From assembly GCA_910589415.1 (NCBI GenBank), contig OU342632.1, positions 33,741,637 to 33,805,636 on the forward strand: 64,000 bases of DNA. Reading direction: 5' to 3'. The notes beneath the pieces are model-generated. The model was not told the origin of the DNA. It saw nothing but the letters and a program-made list of their open reading frames with translations, and did not search any database. A program made the translations under genes and the position numbers. How positions within the stretch are numbered: the stretch's first letter is position 1; every line of letters starts with the position of its first letter. Shown in pieces: positions 11,995-24,920 of this stretch. This stretch comes from Malachius bipustulatus (Eukaryota; Arthropoda; Insecta; Coleoptera; Melyridae).

Positions 11995-12110
11995 CGACCT
12001 TACAACCCCTCATATAACGTCATCAGGAGTACCCCAGGACTGTGTATTGGGGCCTATTTTATTCTTCACTTCATTTAAGTTGTTACTTTCTCAGATTTTT
12101 CGATTAACTA
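11995..12110 (+). pseudogene. Relic of a non-LTR retrotransposon reverse transcriptase
   Basis: Frame translation from about 12,017 reads T-S-S-G-V-P-Q-D-C-V-L-G-P-I-L-F-F. This matches the conserved RT block 4 of non-LTR elements (S-G-V-P-Q-G-S-V-L-G-P-L-L-F), with G-S replaced by D-C. The expected I-N-D and A-D-D motifs downstream are not preserved, and stops follow in all frames. It is a short, dead fragment unrelated in orientation to the intact element at 55.6-59.3 kb. Confidence rests on this single but distinctive motif. Confidence 0.6.
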
Positions 12111-12119
12111 TCCGCTTCG

Positions 12120-14170
12120 AGATGAAGGCATTCTTCTTAGGATTTCAAGATTTATCAGAACCCAGGTGGCATGGAAGAAAAACTCTGAACTAGCCTTCCG
12201 TGCATCAAATTATTGAGCTTTATAATAGTAACTGTGAGAAATTAAATTGAAAGAAAACACCCTAATTGGCCAGTTTAATAATAAGAGATTAGTTTCAATT
12301 CAAAAGAATAACGACCAGTGATCATACATAGAAATCAACGCGACGAAGAAGGACGTATTTACAATGTGACTGTTAAATCGTCAACACCTGGAGAACTACT
12401 ACAACTCTGACACGAAGTTAAATTAAAAATTTTCGCAGATCATCTCCGTTGAGCGTAGGTGCGAGTACACAGACTTCGTCAGAGATGTTCCCCTGACTTG
12501 GATGGATATTAAGGATAAAACATCCCAGCGAGTTATTTGTTCCAAATTATTCCTATGTTATACTCTTGTACCGCGGCTGTAATAGATTAAACCATCCATC
12601 ATCATTTGTTATATCCATCCACCCCCTCTTTTCATTGCTGGTTCCTATTTCACTCCTCGTCTCTTCACTCGGTCCAGAAATGGAGAGAGAGGAGGGATGG
12701 CTCTGTTTGATCCATGTTTGTATACACAGAGGGCGCCAGTGCTTTTGATCCCGCATAATATGAATGTTAAGCCCTTACAAGGCTGAAGGATCAGGGCTTG
12801 TTTCTCTTTGTGCAGGGAAGTGCAATCAGAGGGTGGGTAGGACGAGTGGGAGTTTGTTTTTGTAATTATTATTTTACCGTTTATCGAATGATTCGATCAA
12901 CCTATAATACGACAAACGACAACGTAAGACTCGAATTCCTATAGCAGCTATTTTTAGGTTTATGTGCAGCTGGACGGATTCGTTTGGATCTTGACCAAAC
13001 ATCCACCTTCTTGGTGGTTTTATTGGAATGTTCAACGAATCAGGTGACTGGGATATTTAGCAACATGGCGTCCTAAGACAGCTATAAAAAATTCAAAATA
13101 ATCTGCAAATAGTGAGGAGCATTTTATTTTTGTAAGCATCACTTCTGCTTCCTTCTGAACTTGAATCGTTGTTCTACAGGGTGTAATTGGATAAACTACT
13201 CGTTCCCGCTGATGGTAATTATATTTTATTCTATCGTGGAGTTCCAAAACGATATTTTTTAGTTTAAAGGTGTTTTTGGATATCTATCACGTCCCTGATA
13301 TCTCCCAAATCACCCGCAAATTATTTTTTCTTTCCACTTTTAAACCAATTTCAGTTCAAGCGAAAATTTTATCTCAGGGAACTATTCACTTTTTTGTCAC
13401 TTTTTTAATAACACAAGCTCGGGCGCTAGCTCCTTTTTCCTATCCAACTTTAAAGAAAACAGCAATTAGTCACAGTTGCATTTAGCCCCGGAAACAACAG
13501 TGGCAGAGGATTTAGGAGTCTAATTTAACTCAAAATCGTGAAAGTTTACTTTTAGGAAATTATAGATACCTATTTTTTTTGTCTATTACAGAGAGGGCTC
13601 CGGACTTGTTTGTTTGTGGTACTCCTGGAAAGGGTAAATTTGACTTTTATCGAACTTCGGGCGCCAGCTGTCTTTTCCATTCTCTCTTATGAGGTAAAAG
13701 ATAAATGGACACCTGCAGATCATCTTCGTTTGTCTTCATAGCCGTTACAAACGTTAACCATGATCAGAAAATGCATTGCAATTTGCAAGTGGACAATAAC
13801 CGTCTACTTCAGAACCCAAATCGGCTAACTTCCCGTTTTCTGGATCCCAGAATATTTCTGGTGCCAGTTTTGGTAACCAATTTTCATCATTTTTTGACAT
13901 GCTCGTTAATTCGTTAACTGAGGCCTCTTTTACGTTATAATTTTCAGAAAATTTTGAACGGGTTTAGGTTAACCCACGGTCTCTTCGCGTGTTATCTGAA
14001 AGCAATCTGAGGGTAGATGGTTGTTATTCTTTACGGACATTAAACGGGGCAATTCTTCCGCCTAGAACTTTTTATTTTTAAGGTGTATTGAGAAGCTTCC
14101 AAGTCTTTCCTTCTCTTCCTGGATAGCAGATTCACGTGTTTATATCGTCACAATTAGTCATTTTTTCGGC
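12120..14170. other. Unique DNA, no gene recognised
   Basis: Only short frames (60-71 codons) are present, two of them overlapping on opposite strands at 12,553-12,756. A TA|CAGGGTGTAATTGG transposon-like end lies at 13,175-13,190 without a visible partner. Nothing further can be supported. Confidence 0.35.
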
Positions 14171-14175
14171 GATAA

Positions 14176-14357
14176 GTGACGTTTAAAATACGTCGTCTTA
14201 GTACCCAATATCTAATATAATTAAGAACAGTTGATGACGTCCAAAAAAACAATAAAAATATTTTTTTTAGACAGACAAATAAAGAATTGGTTGCGTCAAA
14301 AGACTTACATTGATTATTTTTATTAAGTCAGCCTAAGTAACGTATTTTAAACGTCAC
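14176..14357. mobile_element. Short MITE-like inverted repeat (182 bp)
   Basis: Positions 14,176-14,193 (GTGACGTTTAAAATACGT) and 14,340-14,357 are exact reverse complements, with weaker complementarity continuing inward (CTTAG / CTAAG). There is no coding capacity. The spacing and terminal position suggest a small non-autonomous element, though no clear target duplication is seen. The ACGT-rich words recur in the repeat immediately downstream. Confidence 0.45.
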
Positions 14358-14489
14358 ATATACCTGCAGGAACTTGAGATAATTAGGTTTTTTTCAAATA
14401 CTCAGGAAAGTATAAAATTAAGAAGCGGAGACAGTTCCTTTTATAAAGTTATAAGAGTCCCTCCTTGCTGTTTTTCAACTTAATGCACT

Positions 14490-16125
14490 TCCTTAATTTG
14501 AAAGTTTTAACGTCATTTTTAGACGTGTTTTTCACGTCAAGAAATTCCGTCTTTGATCTGTAACATTTCATCTTCAGAACTTCATTGTCGAGTTGATAAT
14601 CATCATTCGACATCACCGAACACCAAAAACTGACGTCTTATTGACGTGGCTCCTGTTGCATCATTATCTTAAACGTTTTATATTTTGAATATTCTAAAGT
14701 TTTATTAAGTAACGTAATTTTTTAAGTATGTACTTCCCTTGGAGGTTGAAAATTCGTATCAAAATTTCTAGATAAATTTTGAAAGAGATTTTCCATTAAG
14801 AAATTTTTTGAACCTTAATCCCCTGGGCGGTAAGAGCCCCTATAATTTGTTAAGAAAAGTTATGTTTATCTATTTTTTGTGTATTTGTACCTTTTTCTGA
14901 AGAAAAAGGTGGATGCTTCTGGAAGAGGGTCCACCTTCAGTGCCAGAAATCCCATTTTTTTTTAGCTCAAGATTATGATGATGAAGAAAATTCTAGGTTG
15001 CATGGTCTGACCTAAAAAAAGTAACGCTTAATAACCCTGAGACAAACTCAAGGTCACGAAAATTATATTATATTTCGCTAAAATGTAATTCTGAAGAAAC
15101 TAGACCTACATAACATCTCTCCCTATTTTTTTACGTCATTATGTTGTCAGTATATTATTAATTTGAAAGTTTCTACGTCTTTTGTGGACGTGTTTTTCAC
15201 GTCAATAAATTACGTCTTTGAGCTGTAACATTTCATCTCATTTCATGTTTAAGCCGTCATTACCACGTTATTCAATTCGTCATTCTACTTCGCCGAACAT
15301 CAAAAAACTGACGTCTTATTGACGTTGCCCGCTCCATCATGATCATAAACGTTTATATTCCGAATATCTCCAAGTTATTGTCAAGTAACGTATCTTTTTT
15401 ACCCCAATCTTCCATTGGAGGTTGTAATTAAATATATTTTTTCTTTTTTAAAAAGAGGGAACATGACGTCGCAGAGCACCAAAAACTGACGTCTTATTGA
15501 CGTTACCTGCTCAATCATGATCATGAACGTTTATATTCCGAACATCTCCAAGTATTGTCAAGTAACGTATCTTTTTACCCCCGTTCTTACATTGGAGGTT
15601 GTAATTAATTTTTTTTTTCATTTTTATAAAAAGAGAGAACATCTCTCTTAACTATGATGTAGATTGTAGATAAGACATAGTCACTCATCCACTCTGGTGA
15701 TTTAGTTTCGAGGTTTCGAGAACTAGCTCATGTGTGTAAAGACATATTTGTAAAGAAATAAATGTCTGAGATAAATATATAGTCTGCACTCTAGCCCGTT
15801 GAGGTACCGTCCGCTAAATAAGGTAATATAACAGACTGTTTTAACAATCAGTACGGAAAATTCATGTGTAGATTCCCTGATAAATTGCAAAGGGATTTTT
15901 TATTTAAAAAAATAACAATTTTGGTCCTTTCTGAGCAGTAACACCCCCTTATAATTCAATTAAAATAATTACATTTGTCTATTGCTTTTGGATTTGTACT
16001 TTCTGAAGAAAAAGTTGGATGCTTCTGGAAGAGGCTCCATCTTGAGTATATCTTCCAGAAATCCCGTTTTTGGTTAAATCGAGATTAATGATGATTAAGA
16101 AAATTCAAGTTCGCATGGTATTACG
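14490..16125. repeat. Composite direct repeat (ACGTC-rich block plus CTGAAGAAAAAG block)
   Basis: Block P (TTAATTTGAAAGTTT, GACGTGTTTTTCACGTCAA, ACTGACGTCTTATTGACGT, AAACGTTTATATT, TAAGTAACGTA) occurs at about 14,498-14,715 and 15,160-15,400, with a partial copy at about 15,475-15,600. Block Q (TTTCTGAAGAAAAAG, GGATGCTTCTGGAAGAGG, CCAGAAATCCC) occurs at about 14,893-15,003 and 16,002-16,120. The P-Q order is kept, so a ~1-kb segment was duplicated and part of P amplified again. TTCACGTCAA/ACGTGTTTTTCACGT gives each P block hairpin potential. Confidence 0.75.
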
Positions 16126-16129
16126 TGGA

Positions 16130-17180
16130 AAAAAGAAGATCACATTATCTGACGTATAAAAAATCAAGATTGCACGATCTAACCTAGAAAATAATTATTT
16201 ATTAATCCCGAGTTAAATTCAAAGTTAAAAAAAAACGAACGCCGTTTTTAAAATTTGAGTTTTTTTGTAAGTAATTTGGACCTCTAAAAAAGGTAGGAAT
16301 CAAAAAATAAATAAAAAATCTAAGGGGTGGTATATTTCACCCCCTTAACCGTAATACGTTGTATAAAAAAAATAATTCTTTGTATGATATTTTAAGTAAG
16401 TTATTTATCACAACTTAGCGCTGTTGAGTCATTCCTGAAATATTCTACCACAACCCGGATATTCTAGAGAATGTTCGGCTGAGTTGTAGATGCGCTAAGG
16501 CACTTATCACTACTCGGATCATTTCTGGATGTTTCAATCTCTTTATACTTCTGAAAGCTTGTTCTTTGATATAATTTGTTATAAAAGGCTCACTAAGCTT
16601 ATTTACTAAGTAATAGTTTTTTTTTCTTTCATGAAAAATAGTCTTTAGTTTTTGAAAAGTTCTATTGGAACAGAATATTTAGATTTGTTTGGGACAGTAG
16701 ATTAGAAAATAATGTAATAATGAGGTGAAATGTCATAGAATAGTTTTTGTAAAATAATTAGAATAATAAATTAGAATAAGTTAGCTAGAGTGTATGGGAG
16801 AAATGACAGGCAGAAAATTATAAAAAGTCACAATTTAGAAGAAACGAACAGCAACTCTAGTAGCAGGGAAATTGGCTGTTAGAAGGGGGAAAACATAACA
16901 TGTCCAAAGAGGATTTTGTGTGTTGTACTCCAGAAGAGAAATGAATTTCATAGATGTTGATTGGAAGGAAAATACAAAAATTATCCGCTGTCATAGTGAG
17001 AAATAATATGTTGTCAAGCAGATAACAATCGAATTTACATAGTTACAAGAAAAACTATAAATAGAAAAACAACGATTATTTGAGGAGATTCCTAAAACAC
17101 AAGTTAATGAGTGTAGATCACGAAATCATAACCAAACATCGTAAACATCGTGAACATCGTGAATATCTAGAAAAATTTCG
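16130..17180. other. AT-rich DNA, no feature recognised
   Basis: No open frame above chance and no repeat that I can follow. A run of CGTAAACATCGTGAACATCGTGAA-like short direct repeats occurs at about 17,140-17,165. Confidence 0.35.
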
Positions 17181-17239
17181 AACATCAAGAATTTGGTAAA
17201 GAACAGAGGCCGTAGCTGACTACTAGAAGAAACATATAG

Positions 17240-17440
17240 GTTAGAAGGAGAGATTTGGTTAGCTGGTAGCTGACAACTGCAATTTGATTTGGATACAGCC
17301 GTGCAGAGATTTGGCTAGCAGGCAGATGACAATTGCAGATTGATTTGGGTACAGCCGTGCAGCGATTTGGATTCTGCGATTTTGACATAGAAGATAGAAA
17401 AACGTAGCAGCGAATTGGATATATCCGTGCAGAGATCTAC
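17240..17440. repeat. ~65-bp tandem repeat, about 3 copies
   Basis: GGATACAGCCGTGCAGAGATTTGG (in pieces at about 17,290), GGTACAGCCGTGCAGCGATTTGG (about 17,348) and ATATATCCGTGCAGAGATC (about 17,418) recur. They are joined by TAGCTGACAACTGCAATTTGA / CAGATGACAATTGCAGATTGA. The overlapping minus-strand frames here (17,185-17,468) simply read through the repeat and show the same Ser/Ala/Leu-rich phrase twice. Confidence 0.65.
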
Positions 17441-17469
17441 ATTGAAATTGCTGACACACTAACAGCAAG

Positions 17470-19870
17470 GCTACTAGAGTTGACTTCGAGCTTTGTTCAA
17501 CAGCTGATTCCGTGGGTTATTCCTTTCGTTAACCTACGAGGGACTTCTGTCAAAAATTAATGACAGAAAGTCAGTGACGAAGAAGATTCATTAAGGGAAC
17601 AAACTGTGAGTAATTTTAAGTTATTTTTAAGTTAGTTGTTGTAAGTGTTATTGTTTGGAAAATTTTTATTGTAATAAAACCCAAACAAATTTAAATTGAG
17701 TTTCAATAGGAGTTTATAGGTTATGAAAATTTTAAAAAATTTATAAAAAAAAAGTACTTGAACTTACTCTGAGTAATAGAGGTCTCAACAGACTAAACTT
17801 TTATTAGTTTTTAAAAAAAGAAAGGCCCCCTAAATAAATAAATTGTTTATGGTAAGAGGGAATCAAAGAGGAAAATAAATTTTCAAAAAAGAGTAGAGAA
17901 AGCACAGTCCTTGCGAACCATAACAAATTACATAATGTAAAGATCTCAATTTTGATGAACTCGTAATAACCGGTTTCTTTTATTTGGTCAAAATCGCCTC
18001 GCTATGAGGGGTGAGTTGAAGCTTTGGCAGGAATTTCTTGATTAAGGATGTTTCAAATTTTAATTGGTTTTATTAGCGCACCAATTTTATTTTAATATTG
18101 GTCATAGCCAATATTGATAAACGTTAGTTGTTTAGTATTGCGGTGTTGTGTTTATCAACTACCATTTGCTTTATAAATAGATCAGTTTAGATGTTATATT
18201 TTTAAATATTGATTTATTGCACTGTGATATCTTAATAGGTACTTGGTCCATTACACAAATAATGTTTTTTTTTTTCACAATGTCTAGGCAACGGACGTCA
18301 CTGATGTTGGTTTCCTCAACGCATCACTGTTTCTTGTCGGTTATGAAAAATCGCATTAAAAGTAGGGGGAGTCTTAGCACGTCGCCGCTGGCGCAATGGG
18401 AAATTCAATTTCATGTAGTTATTGTGCTTTTCCCCTCGCCCGGAGTTATTAGGGAAAAGGGGGAGATCATCATAAATAACACCAGGAATGCGAAACTCAG
18501 CTTATGGCGAAACTAAGAGATATTGGTTTCCTTGGCTCTGGTTTAGTGTCAAATATCCGTGTTTTGATTTAGATCACAAGTTTACCCCACCCACCGACAA
18601 TGCCGGGTTTCTTTATGGAATAAATCGCTTCATCCGCCGCGAGGGGAACCGGGAAATCGTGGCCGAGTCTGATTATACGGCCGGTAGAAAATTACGATTT
18701 TTTAGTTCCTAAAATAGGGCCGCACGTTGCGAGAGTTAAAGAGTCAGATTGACGTGTAAATTTGGTCCCTGTCCAACCCATTTCCCTGGCCGACATGTCA
18801 CGTCATCGAGATGACAATTTAATTTAAAGTTTTCAATGGGAACTAACTCATGGACAGCCTGATTACTAACCGGGCGGAATTGCCTATGCCTGCGCCTGTG
18901 ATGCCAGTCGCACCAATCCATCCGAAGCCCTTTGGAGTCGGTAACTCGATTATTGCACGCATCAATGGAGCAATATGAGCTGATATCTGAGGATTACTAC
19001 GTCATCGTGTGAATTCACAGATTACAGAATCAATAATTGGATTAGCGTGAGTTAATTATTGTCAATAATAATTATAATAATAATATTCCAGCGTTCTTTT
19101 TCTTAATTGTTAGTCATGGAATCGTTAATCTTGATATAAACTAGACAATGGATTGAATTGTTTTAAGTGACGATGCCGGTGCCGATGCTGTTACTTAGGT
19201 AGGTACAACAAGTTACAAGTTACAACTAAACTAACTGATATAAATAACCGAGTGATCTATGGTTTTAGTTGGCGTATAATCCGAGGACGTTGCGTTGCAA
19301 CATCTGGCATGCAGAGCGAAGAGCGTAAAGTTGGCGCAGTCTCAACGGATTAATAGGCCGGTGCTCCAGACAATAACCAGAGCGCGGAGTTGATGAAGAT
19401 GTCAGCCGTCGTTGAGGCCGACAGTTCTCCCGAGGAGACGGGGGGTCGACATCAGAAAAGACAGTGGTGGGCCGCTCGAACTTCTTCAGCAGGTTAATTC
19501 ACTCGTTCCGCGGATAATGGCTTGTGAGGAATCGGAATTGTCTCGTTATTTCAACGATATGTATACCTAATTAGCTGAGAGAAAATATCAGTGGCATTTC
19601 AATCATTTCTGTGGAGCAGTTTTTAGACACCAAAATTATAGTCTACTATTTTTTTTAACAGTCTTTTTATAAATGTTTCCATGTCTTGAAGCATCATATT
19701 AGAAGAAACTTAAAAGGTACCCTAAAATTCGTATGGGTGTCAAAACATTTGAATTCAACGCAGGAAACAGTCAGGAAACAATATAACAGTTACGTATTTT
19801 TGTCACACTACTGTCTTCAAGGGTCCTAAGTTTTTGACAACTAAGAGAAGTTTGTCCATCTGGGCGATAT
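17470..19870. other. Unique DNA with GC-rich islands, no gene recognised
   Basis: An AT-rich part (17,600-18,250) carries GTAATAAAACCC at about 17,672, which could be a poly(A) signal of an unrecognised element. GC/CpG-richer parts at about 18,340-18,980 and 19,260-19,560 have no convincing frame. A 99-codon frame at 18,217-18,516 (+) lacks any known domain. They are candidates for conserved non-coding elements only. Confidence 0.35.
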
Positions 19871-22800
19871 TCTTAGAAAAGATCACCCCTCAAGTTGAGA
19901 TATTCCTTGCGAAGTATAAAGGCAAAAAAAAGGAACTCTTCAACCGGAAAACGGCTTACCAATACTATTGATGATGATTTGCTGATGATATTGTTAGAAA
20001 AAATCTCTATGAAGCATAAAGACTCAAAAACAGGTTTTTTCAAAATATTGGCTGAATATTCTTGGGAAGAATAATTATCGTCCTCCTGGTTTGGAATAAT
20101 CACTCCGAAGCACAAAGACGCAAAATAGGTTTTTCAAAGCATTGACTATAATATCGTTGGGAGAAATTCTCCCTCCTCCTGATGTGGAACAATCACTCTG
20201 AATCATAATTATAATTAAAGACTCAAAAATATGTTTTTCAACGCATTTAAAGGACGAGTACATGATTTTTGTTTGTAAGAACAGCAAGTTGAAGCATTGA
20301 TGATAGACAATTGTTGTCTTCATTTTATTCAATTTTTTGACAGAGCCCCGAAATTTTTTCAATTTTGACGATATTATCATTGAAGTACCTATGGCATTTG
20401 CCAGTTCATCCAAAGAATTGACCATGACAATCATTGTCTTCGCTTTTGCAATTTTTTGTGAGATCACCAAGTTTTAGTCTCTTAGATCAAATTTTTTCAA
20501 ACATCGGACCCATTTCTGTTTTAAATGTTCTTTGTAAAGAATAGAACAATTTTCTGAATTCTGGTGATTTTTTTTACAAGAACATCAAGGGTTTGATCCC
20601 CTCGAAGATTGTCCATTTTTCCAAAATTTAGGGTCAAGTTTGTGATACAGAGGGGTTCAAAACACATACTCAATACTGCTAATGGCACTTATCTTTTCTG
20701 GGGAAGATTATTTTGGGAAGAACGCCAATCTTTTTAAAAAGATATCCCCAACCTCCAAACTGCAGCACTTCCTGCAAAGCATCGATTACTTATATGCCAC
20801 TTGCATTCATTTTGTAGATTTTGTTGCAAGCTCCTCATTTAGGACAATATTGCATCAAAATTCACAACCTCCTCTCTCAGACTTAAAATTCGTTAAAGAA
20901 AATGAAACTAAAAAATACCACATGTTCCAACATTTCCTGCGAAGCATCGATAGTGACACGTGCATCGATTTTTTAAGCGATTTTTGTAAGAATGGCATAG
21001 TCTTCTCATTTTAAGGCTATTGTTTCAAGATATTAAACCTACCCCCGTCTAGCCTGAGAAGTAAGAAGTAAGAAGGCGGCCTGAGAAGTGAGAAGGCTGC
21101 CTGAGAAGTGCAGCCCAGACCTGTAGCACTTCCTGAGAAGCATCGATTATGCCACTGTCATTCATTTTGCAGATTTTTTGCAAGGTTCTCTCATCTAAGA
21201 CAATATTTCGAAATCTTCCTCCCATCAACCACCATGAAAAAATAAAAGAAAAGATGCCCCCTGAAGTGTACACTTCCTGCGAAGCATCGATAATGATACT
21301 CGCATCGCTGTTTTAGGGTTCTTTTTACAAGAATGTCAAATTCTTCTCATTTAGAGGATACTATTATTTCATGATATTCGACCCCCCCCCCTCTATCACC
21401 AATTTGAGGTATTCCTTACAAAGAACGAAGTTTAAAAGCGCCCAAAACTGAAACATATTTCCTATATTTTTATTTTATTTTATATATATATATATATTTA
21501 TAATTATCATAGCGAAGCATCGCTAATGATAAATGCATCCATTATTAGATTCGCTTTGCAAGAATATCCCAAATTTTCTCATTTAGAGGATATTGTGTCA
21601 AGATATTCAACTTTCCCCCTCTAGTCTGACATATTCCTTATAAAGGAATATGGAGCTGGGAAAACAGCCCAGACCTAGATGACCTTCTCATCTAAGACGA
21701 GATGTTGCTTCAAAATACACAAAATACACACATTTAAAATTTTCTTTAAAAAAAGATAAAAAATGATACCCCCAAACTGTAACCATTCCTATGAAGCATC
21801 GATAATGATACTTGCGTCTATTTTTAGGGTATTTTTTCAAGAATGTCAAAGTCTTGTCATTTAGAGAATATTGCTCCAAGATATTCAATCTCCCTCTCCC
21901 AATTTGAGTTATTCATTTTGAAGTATGGAGTTGGAAAGACAGCCCAACTGAAGCATTTCCTCTGAAGCATCGATAATGACACTTGCATTAATTTGGTAGA
22001 CTTCTTCGTAAAATTTCTCGCCTTATTGTTTCAGGATATTAGGCAACCTCCTTCACCCCCATTTTTTTCTTAAACATTTCCTGCGAAGAATCGATTGGAT
22101 TAATTTTTTATATTCTATTTTGCAAGAATGTTAGAAGATTTTCATTTAACTAGAAGATATTGCTTGATAATATAAAACAGCCCACGATTTAAGGCATTCT
22201 TTACAAAAAATTGAGCTGGAAAGAGACTCCAGAACTGGAACATTTCCTCTGAAGCATCAATAATGACATTTACATTCATTTTGTAATTTTTGTTTGTTCC
22301 CCATTGAGGCGATAGTATTTAAAAATATTAAACCTCCTTTCCTAAATGATTTCTCCAAACTGAAAATTTCCTGCGAAGCATTAATTGAAGATTCGTTCTA
22401 CAAAAAAAAAAAAAATTTCAATTATATTCACTTAAATCTCCCATTACTTGAATTAAAATACTCTTTCTAAATAAACAGATAATCAAACTGAAAGACACTT
22501 TTAATACTAATCAGTAATGAAGCACTTGCTGCGAAGCATCCAAAATATCAATTCGCAAGCATCCCAACTTTGCAATATTTTCTGCAAGAACGCCCAACGT
22601 TTTACAGAATTAGACGATATTATTTTTAGGACTGATCCTCCTCCCAATCTGATATATTCCCAGAAAAAATTGAAAAAAGACCCCAACTCGATCAATGATT
22701 TGTTTGAAACATGGTAAAGCTTGAATTTTGCCAATTTGCAAGAACACAAATCATTTGCAGGATTTTTTTGCAAAAATGTCAAAGTTTTCTCATCTAGGAC

Positions 22801-22930
22801 TAGACGATATTATTTTGTAGAATTGATCCCCCTCTCAATTTGATATATTCCCAGAAAAAGGCGGAAGAAGACCCCATGCTGGATCACTTCGTTTGAAACA
22901 TGGTAATGCTTGATTCTTGCTTCTAATAAA
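19870..22930. repeat. 3-kb satellite array, unit ~120-280 bp
   Basis: The core word CCTGCGAAGCATCGATAATGAC recurs in variants near 20,777, 20,943, 21,136, 21,277, 21,511, 21,793, 21,963, 22,085, 22,252, 22,374 and 22,531. It is followed each time by ATTTTGTAGATTTTTTGCAAGAATGTC-like and CTCATTTAGAGGATATTG...AAGATATTCAACC-like blocks. The first ~800 bp hold older copies (GAAGCATAAAGACTCAAAAA at about 20,008, 20,116 and 20,212). Divergence and indels are high. The longest frame (131 codons, 20,075-20,470 minus) and others inside follow the repeat and carry no domain. A (TA)n run lies at about 21,481-21,496. Confidence 0.8.
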
Positions 22931-24257
22931 TCGACTACATTTTTTGTCCTCAGAAGCAATCATATCAAGAACAATGTGCACTGTCCGTCACAATCGTCCG
23001 TCCAGATTATTTGCGATTTATTATTGTGCTAATATTTAATTGCGAAATTTCGCAATAAGTGCGCCACTGTCTCCTTCACAGCGTGATCTGAATGGCTCTG
23101 GTGACTATGCTGTGACGTTGCCGCGGTCCGAAACTAATTACTGTCTGGAAATAAGTTACAACATGCGACCAGTCAGCGTGTGCCATATCCGCGCGCTGCC
23201 ATCATATCGCAAGCATAAAATATAAAGACAGGGAAAATACAAGTAGTGGAGACGGGAGAGCGGCTTATGCCTCGTGGGGTCGTAGATAACTGCTCTTATC
23301 ACTTCATTCTCCCGGATAGGCCGTTCCAGAGCCCTGGAGTGTCCCTTTTTATAAGCGGCCATTACTGCATCATATGTAGCGCTAGCGAGATATTTGCCAG
23401 CTTGTTGGGCTCCGTAGCTCCAGCGCTAGCCTTTGAGGATTACCTTTCAGGTCGACCATAAAAAGATCTTCCCGTTTATGAGTATTTTCATTTTATTATT
23501 AGGATGTAACGTCGTCCCGGATCGGTCTAGACACAAGACGCTAGACGCTACAATTCACGACTTAATCAAGAAGTGGAGGTATTTTTTACCGAATCATCCG
23601 ACGTAATAAAATAAATGTCTCATCGTTCCCGTTAATCAGCTCCGTCTCTTTGATCTCTTAAATAAAACGACGATCAATGAAAGATGCAATAATTATTAGG
23701 GGAACAAAGGCTGCCATCTGGCCGCCTCCCCATAACTCAGCTCCCGACTGGCTACTTTCCAACTGGCCGGCTTTGATCCCGCGGGAATGCACATTAGATC
23801 CGTGTCCGCACCTCGTACACGTGTAAATCACGCCAACCCCGATCCATCCCGTCTTCCCTGATGGATTAGACACACCCATCGGATCGCAAGGAGACGTTTT
23901 AGTCGACTGTCGGGAGATGTGACAAAAAACGCCGTAATTCAAGATCGCGGATTAATGGACGTATTCTCTAAGTATGCGTAGAAAGTCACTTTATTTAGAC
24001 TTGAGGCTTTTATCAGCACGTGTTTAACGTTTTCTGCTCTGCTAGAATTTATGGTCTAATCGTTGCGAATGTATTTCCATCCAAAAGTCTTTTAAAGAGA
24101 CGGCGAGTAGAGAAGACGTTCGGTTGAAACAAAAACTAGACATTGGTAGTGAAGGGTATTACATACTCCTCTAAATGCAGAAGTTGATATCAATCTTTTG
24201 GTCAAAATTTTTGGGCCAAATCTTACAGGAAGTTAAGTTCAAGGAATTTTTTTTCAC
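22930..24257. other. Unique DNA with GC-rich islands
   Basis: Segments at about 23,040-23,460 and 23,690-23,940 are GC/CpG-rich compared with the flanks. Overlapping short frames on both strands (61-94 codons) do not show any known domain. No promoter or splice arrangement is convincing. These are possible conserved regulatory elements. Confidence 0.3.
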
Positions 24258-24440
24258 TTGGTGACAAAGTGGTCATGTCATGATTCTTGTGGACATTCTT
24301 CCCAGGAAGAAAAAGCTTCTTCTCTTGAATCAACCACAAAGGTCTTCCAAGCAGAGTTAAACGCCATCCTACAAGCAACCAGAATGGAAGAAGTATGCAA
24401 AGCTGGGAACCCGAGGGAAGACTTCGGTGGACCGGAGGTA
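24258..24440 (+). pseudogene. Possible RNase H-like relic of a non-LTR retrotransposon
   Basis: The plus frame contains the phrase S-T-T-K-V-F-Q-A-E-L-N-A-I-L-Q-A-T (codons around 24,322-24,380). It resembles the 'VFQAEL-AI' helix of the RNase H domain found at the end of many I/R1/Jockey-type ORF2 proteins, where the Glu is catalytic. The preceding strand with the first catalytic Asp is not visible, and the frame soon ends, so this is a short dead fragment at best. Its right part is incorporated in a tandem duplication. Confidence 0.4.
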
Positions 24441-24920
24441 TAGAGAAGTATTGGGAGGCAATAGCTGGCTGCAGAGAAGATATACTGTTCATAGACGTTC
24501 TGGGTGCGAGACAGTTTGAAGACATATGGGGGAGAGGAAACCCCAAAAGTCTGTCTGATCTACTTACAAGAGGAAGAAATGCAACTCTTCTCATGGAAAC
24601 ACCTCCTGTCCTTTATAAAAAGGTCTGGCAGATTTGATACGCCATCCTACAAGCAGCTAGAATGGAAGAGGTATGCAAAGCTGGGGACCAGAGGGAACAC
24701 TTTTGCGCACAGAAGATCAAGAAAAGTATTGGGAGGCAACAGCAGGCTACAGAGAAGAAAGATGATCAAACTGAACTGGAAAGAGCCTAGTGGGGAGTGC
24801 TCACCGGTCGAAACGGGGGTGGGGGAACCCCAAAAGTTTACCTGGCCTACTTACAAGAGGAAGAAATGGAACTCCTCTCATGGAAAGACCCCTTTATAAA
24901 ATCGTCCGGCAGGTTTGAGT
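24362..24920. repeat. Tandem duplication of ~278 bp
   Basis: The word CGCCATCCTACAAGCA starts at 24,362 and again at 24,640. Both are followed by GAATGGAAGARGTATGCAAAGCTGGG, AGTATTGGGAGGCAA, GGGAACCCCAAAAGT, CTACTTACAAGAGGAAGAAATG and CTCTCATGGAAA in the same order. The two units differ by several substitutions and indels. Because the unit begins inside the RNase H-like relic, the duplication happened after that fragment landed. Similar overlapping frames in both units are a consequence. Confidence 0.8.

Noticed and set aside
20075..20470. 131-codon minus frame
   Set aside because: Located in the degenerate 19.9-22.9-kb satellite, shows internal repetition following the array and no known domain.
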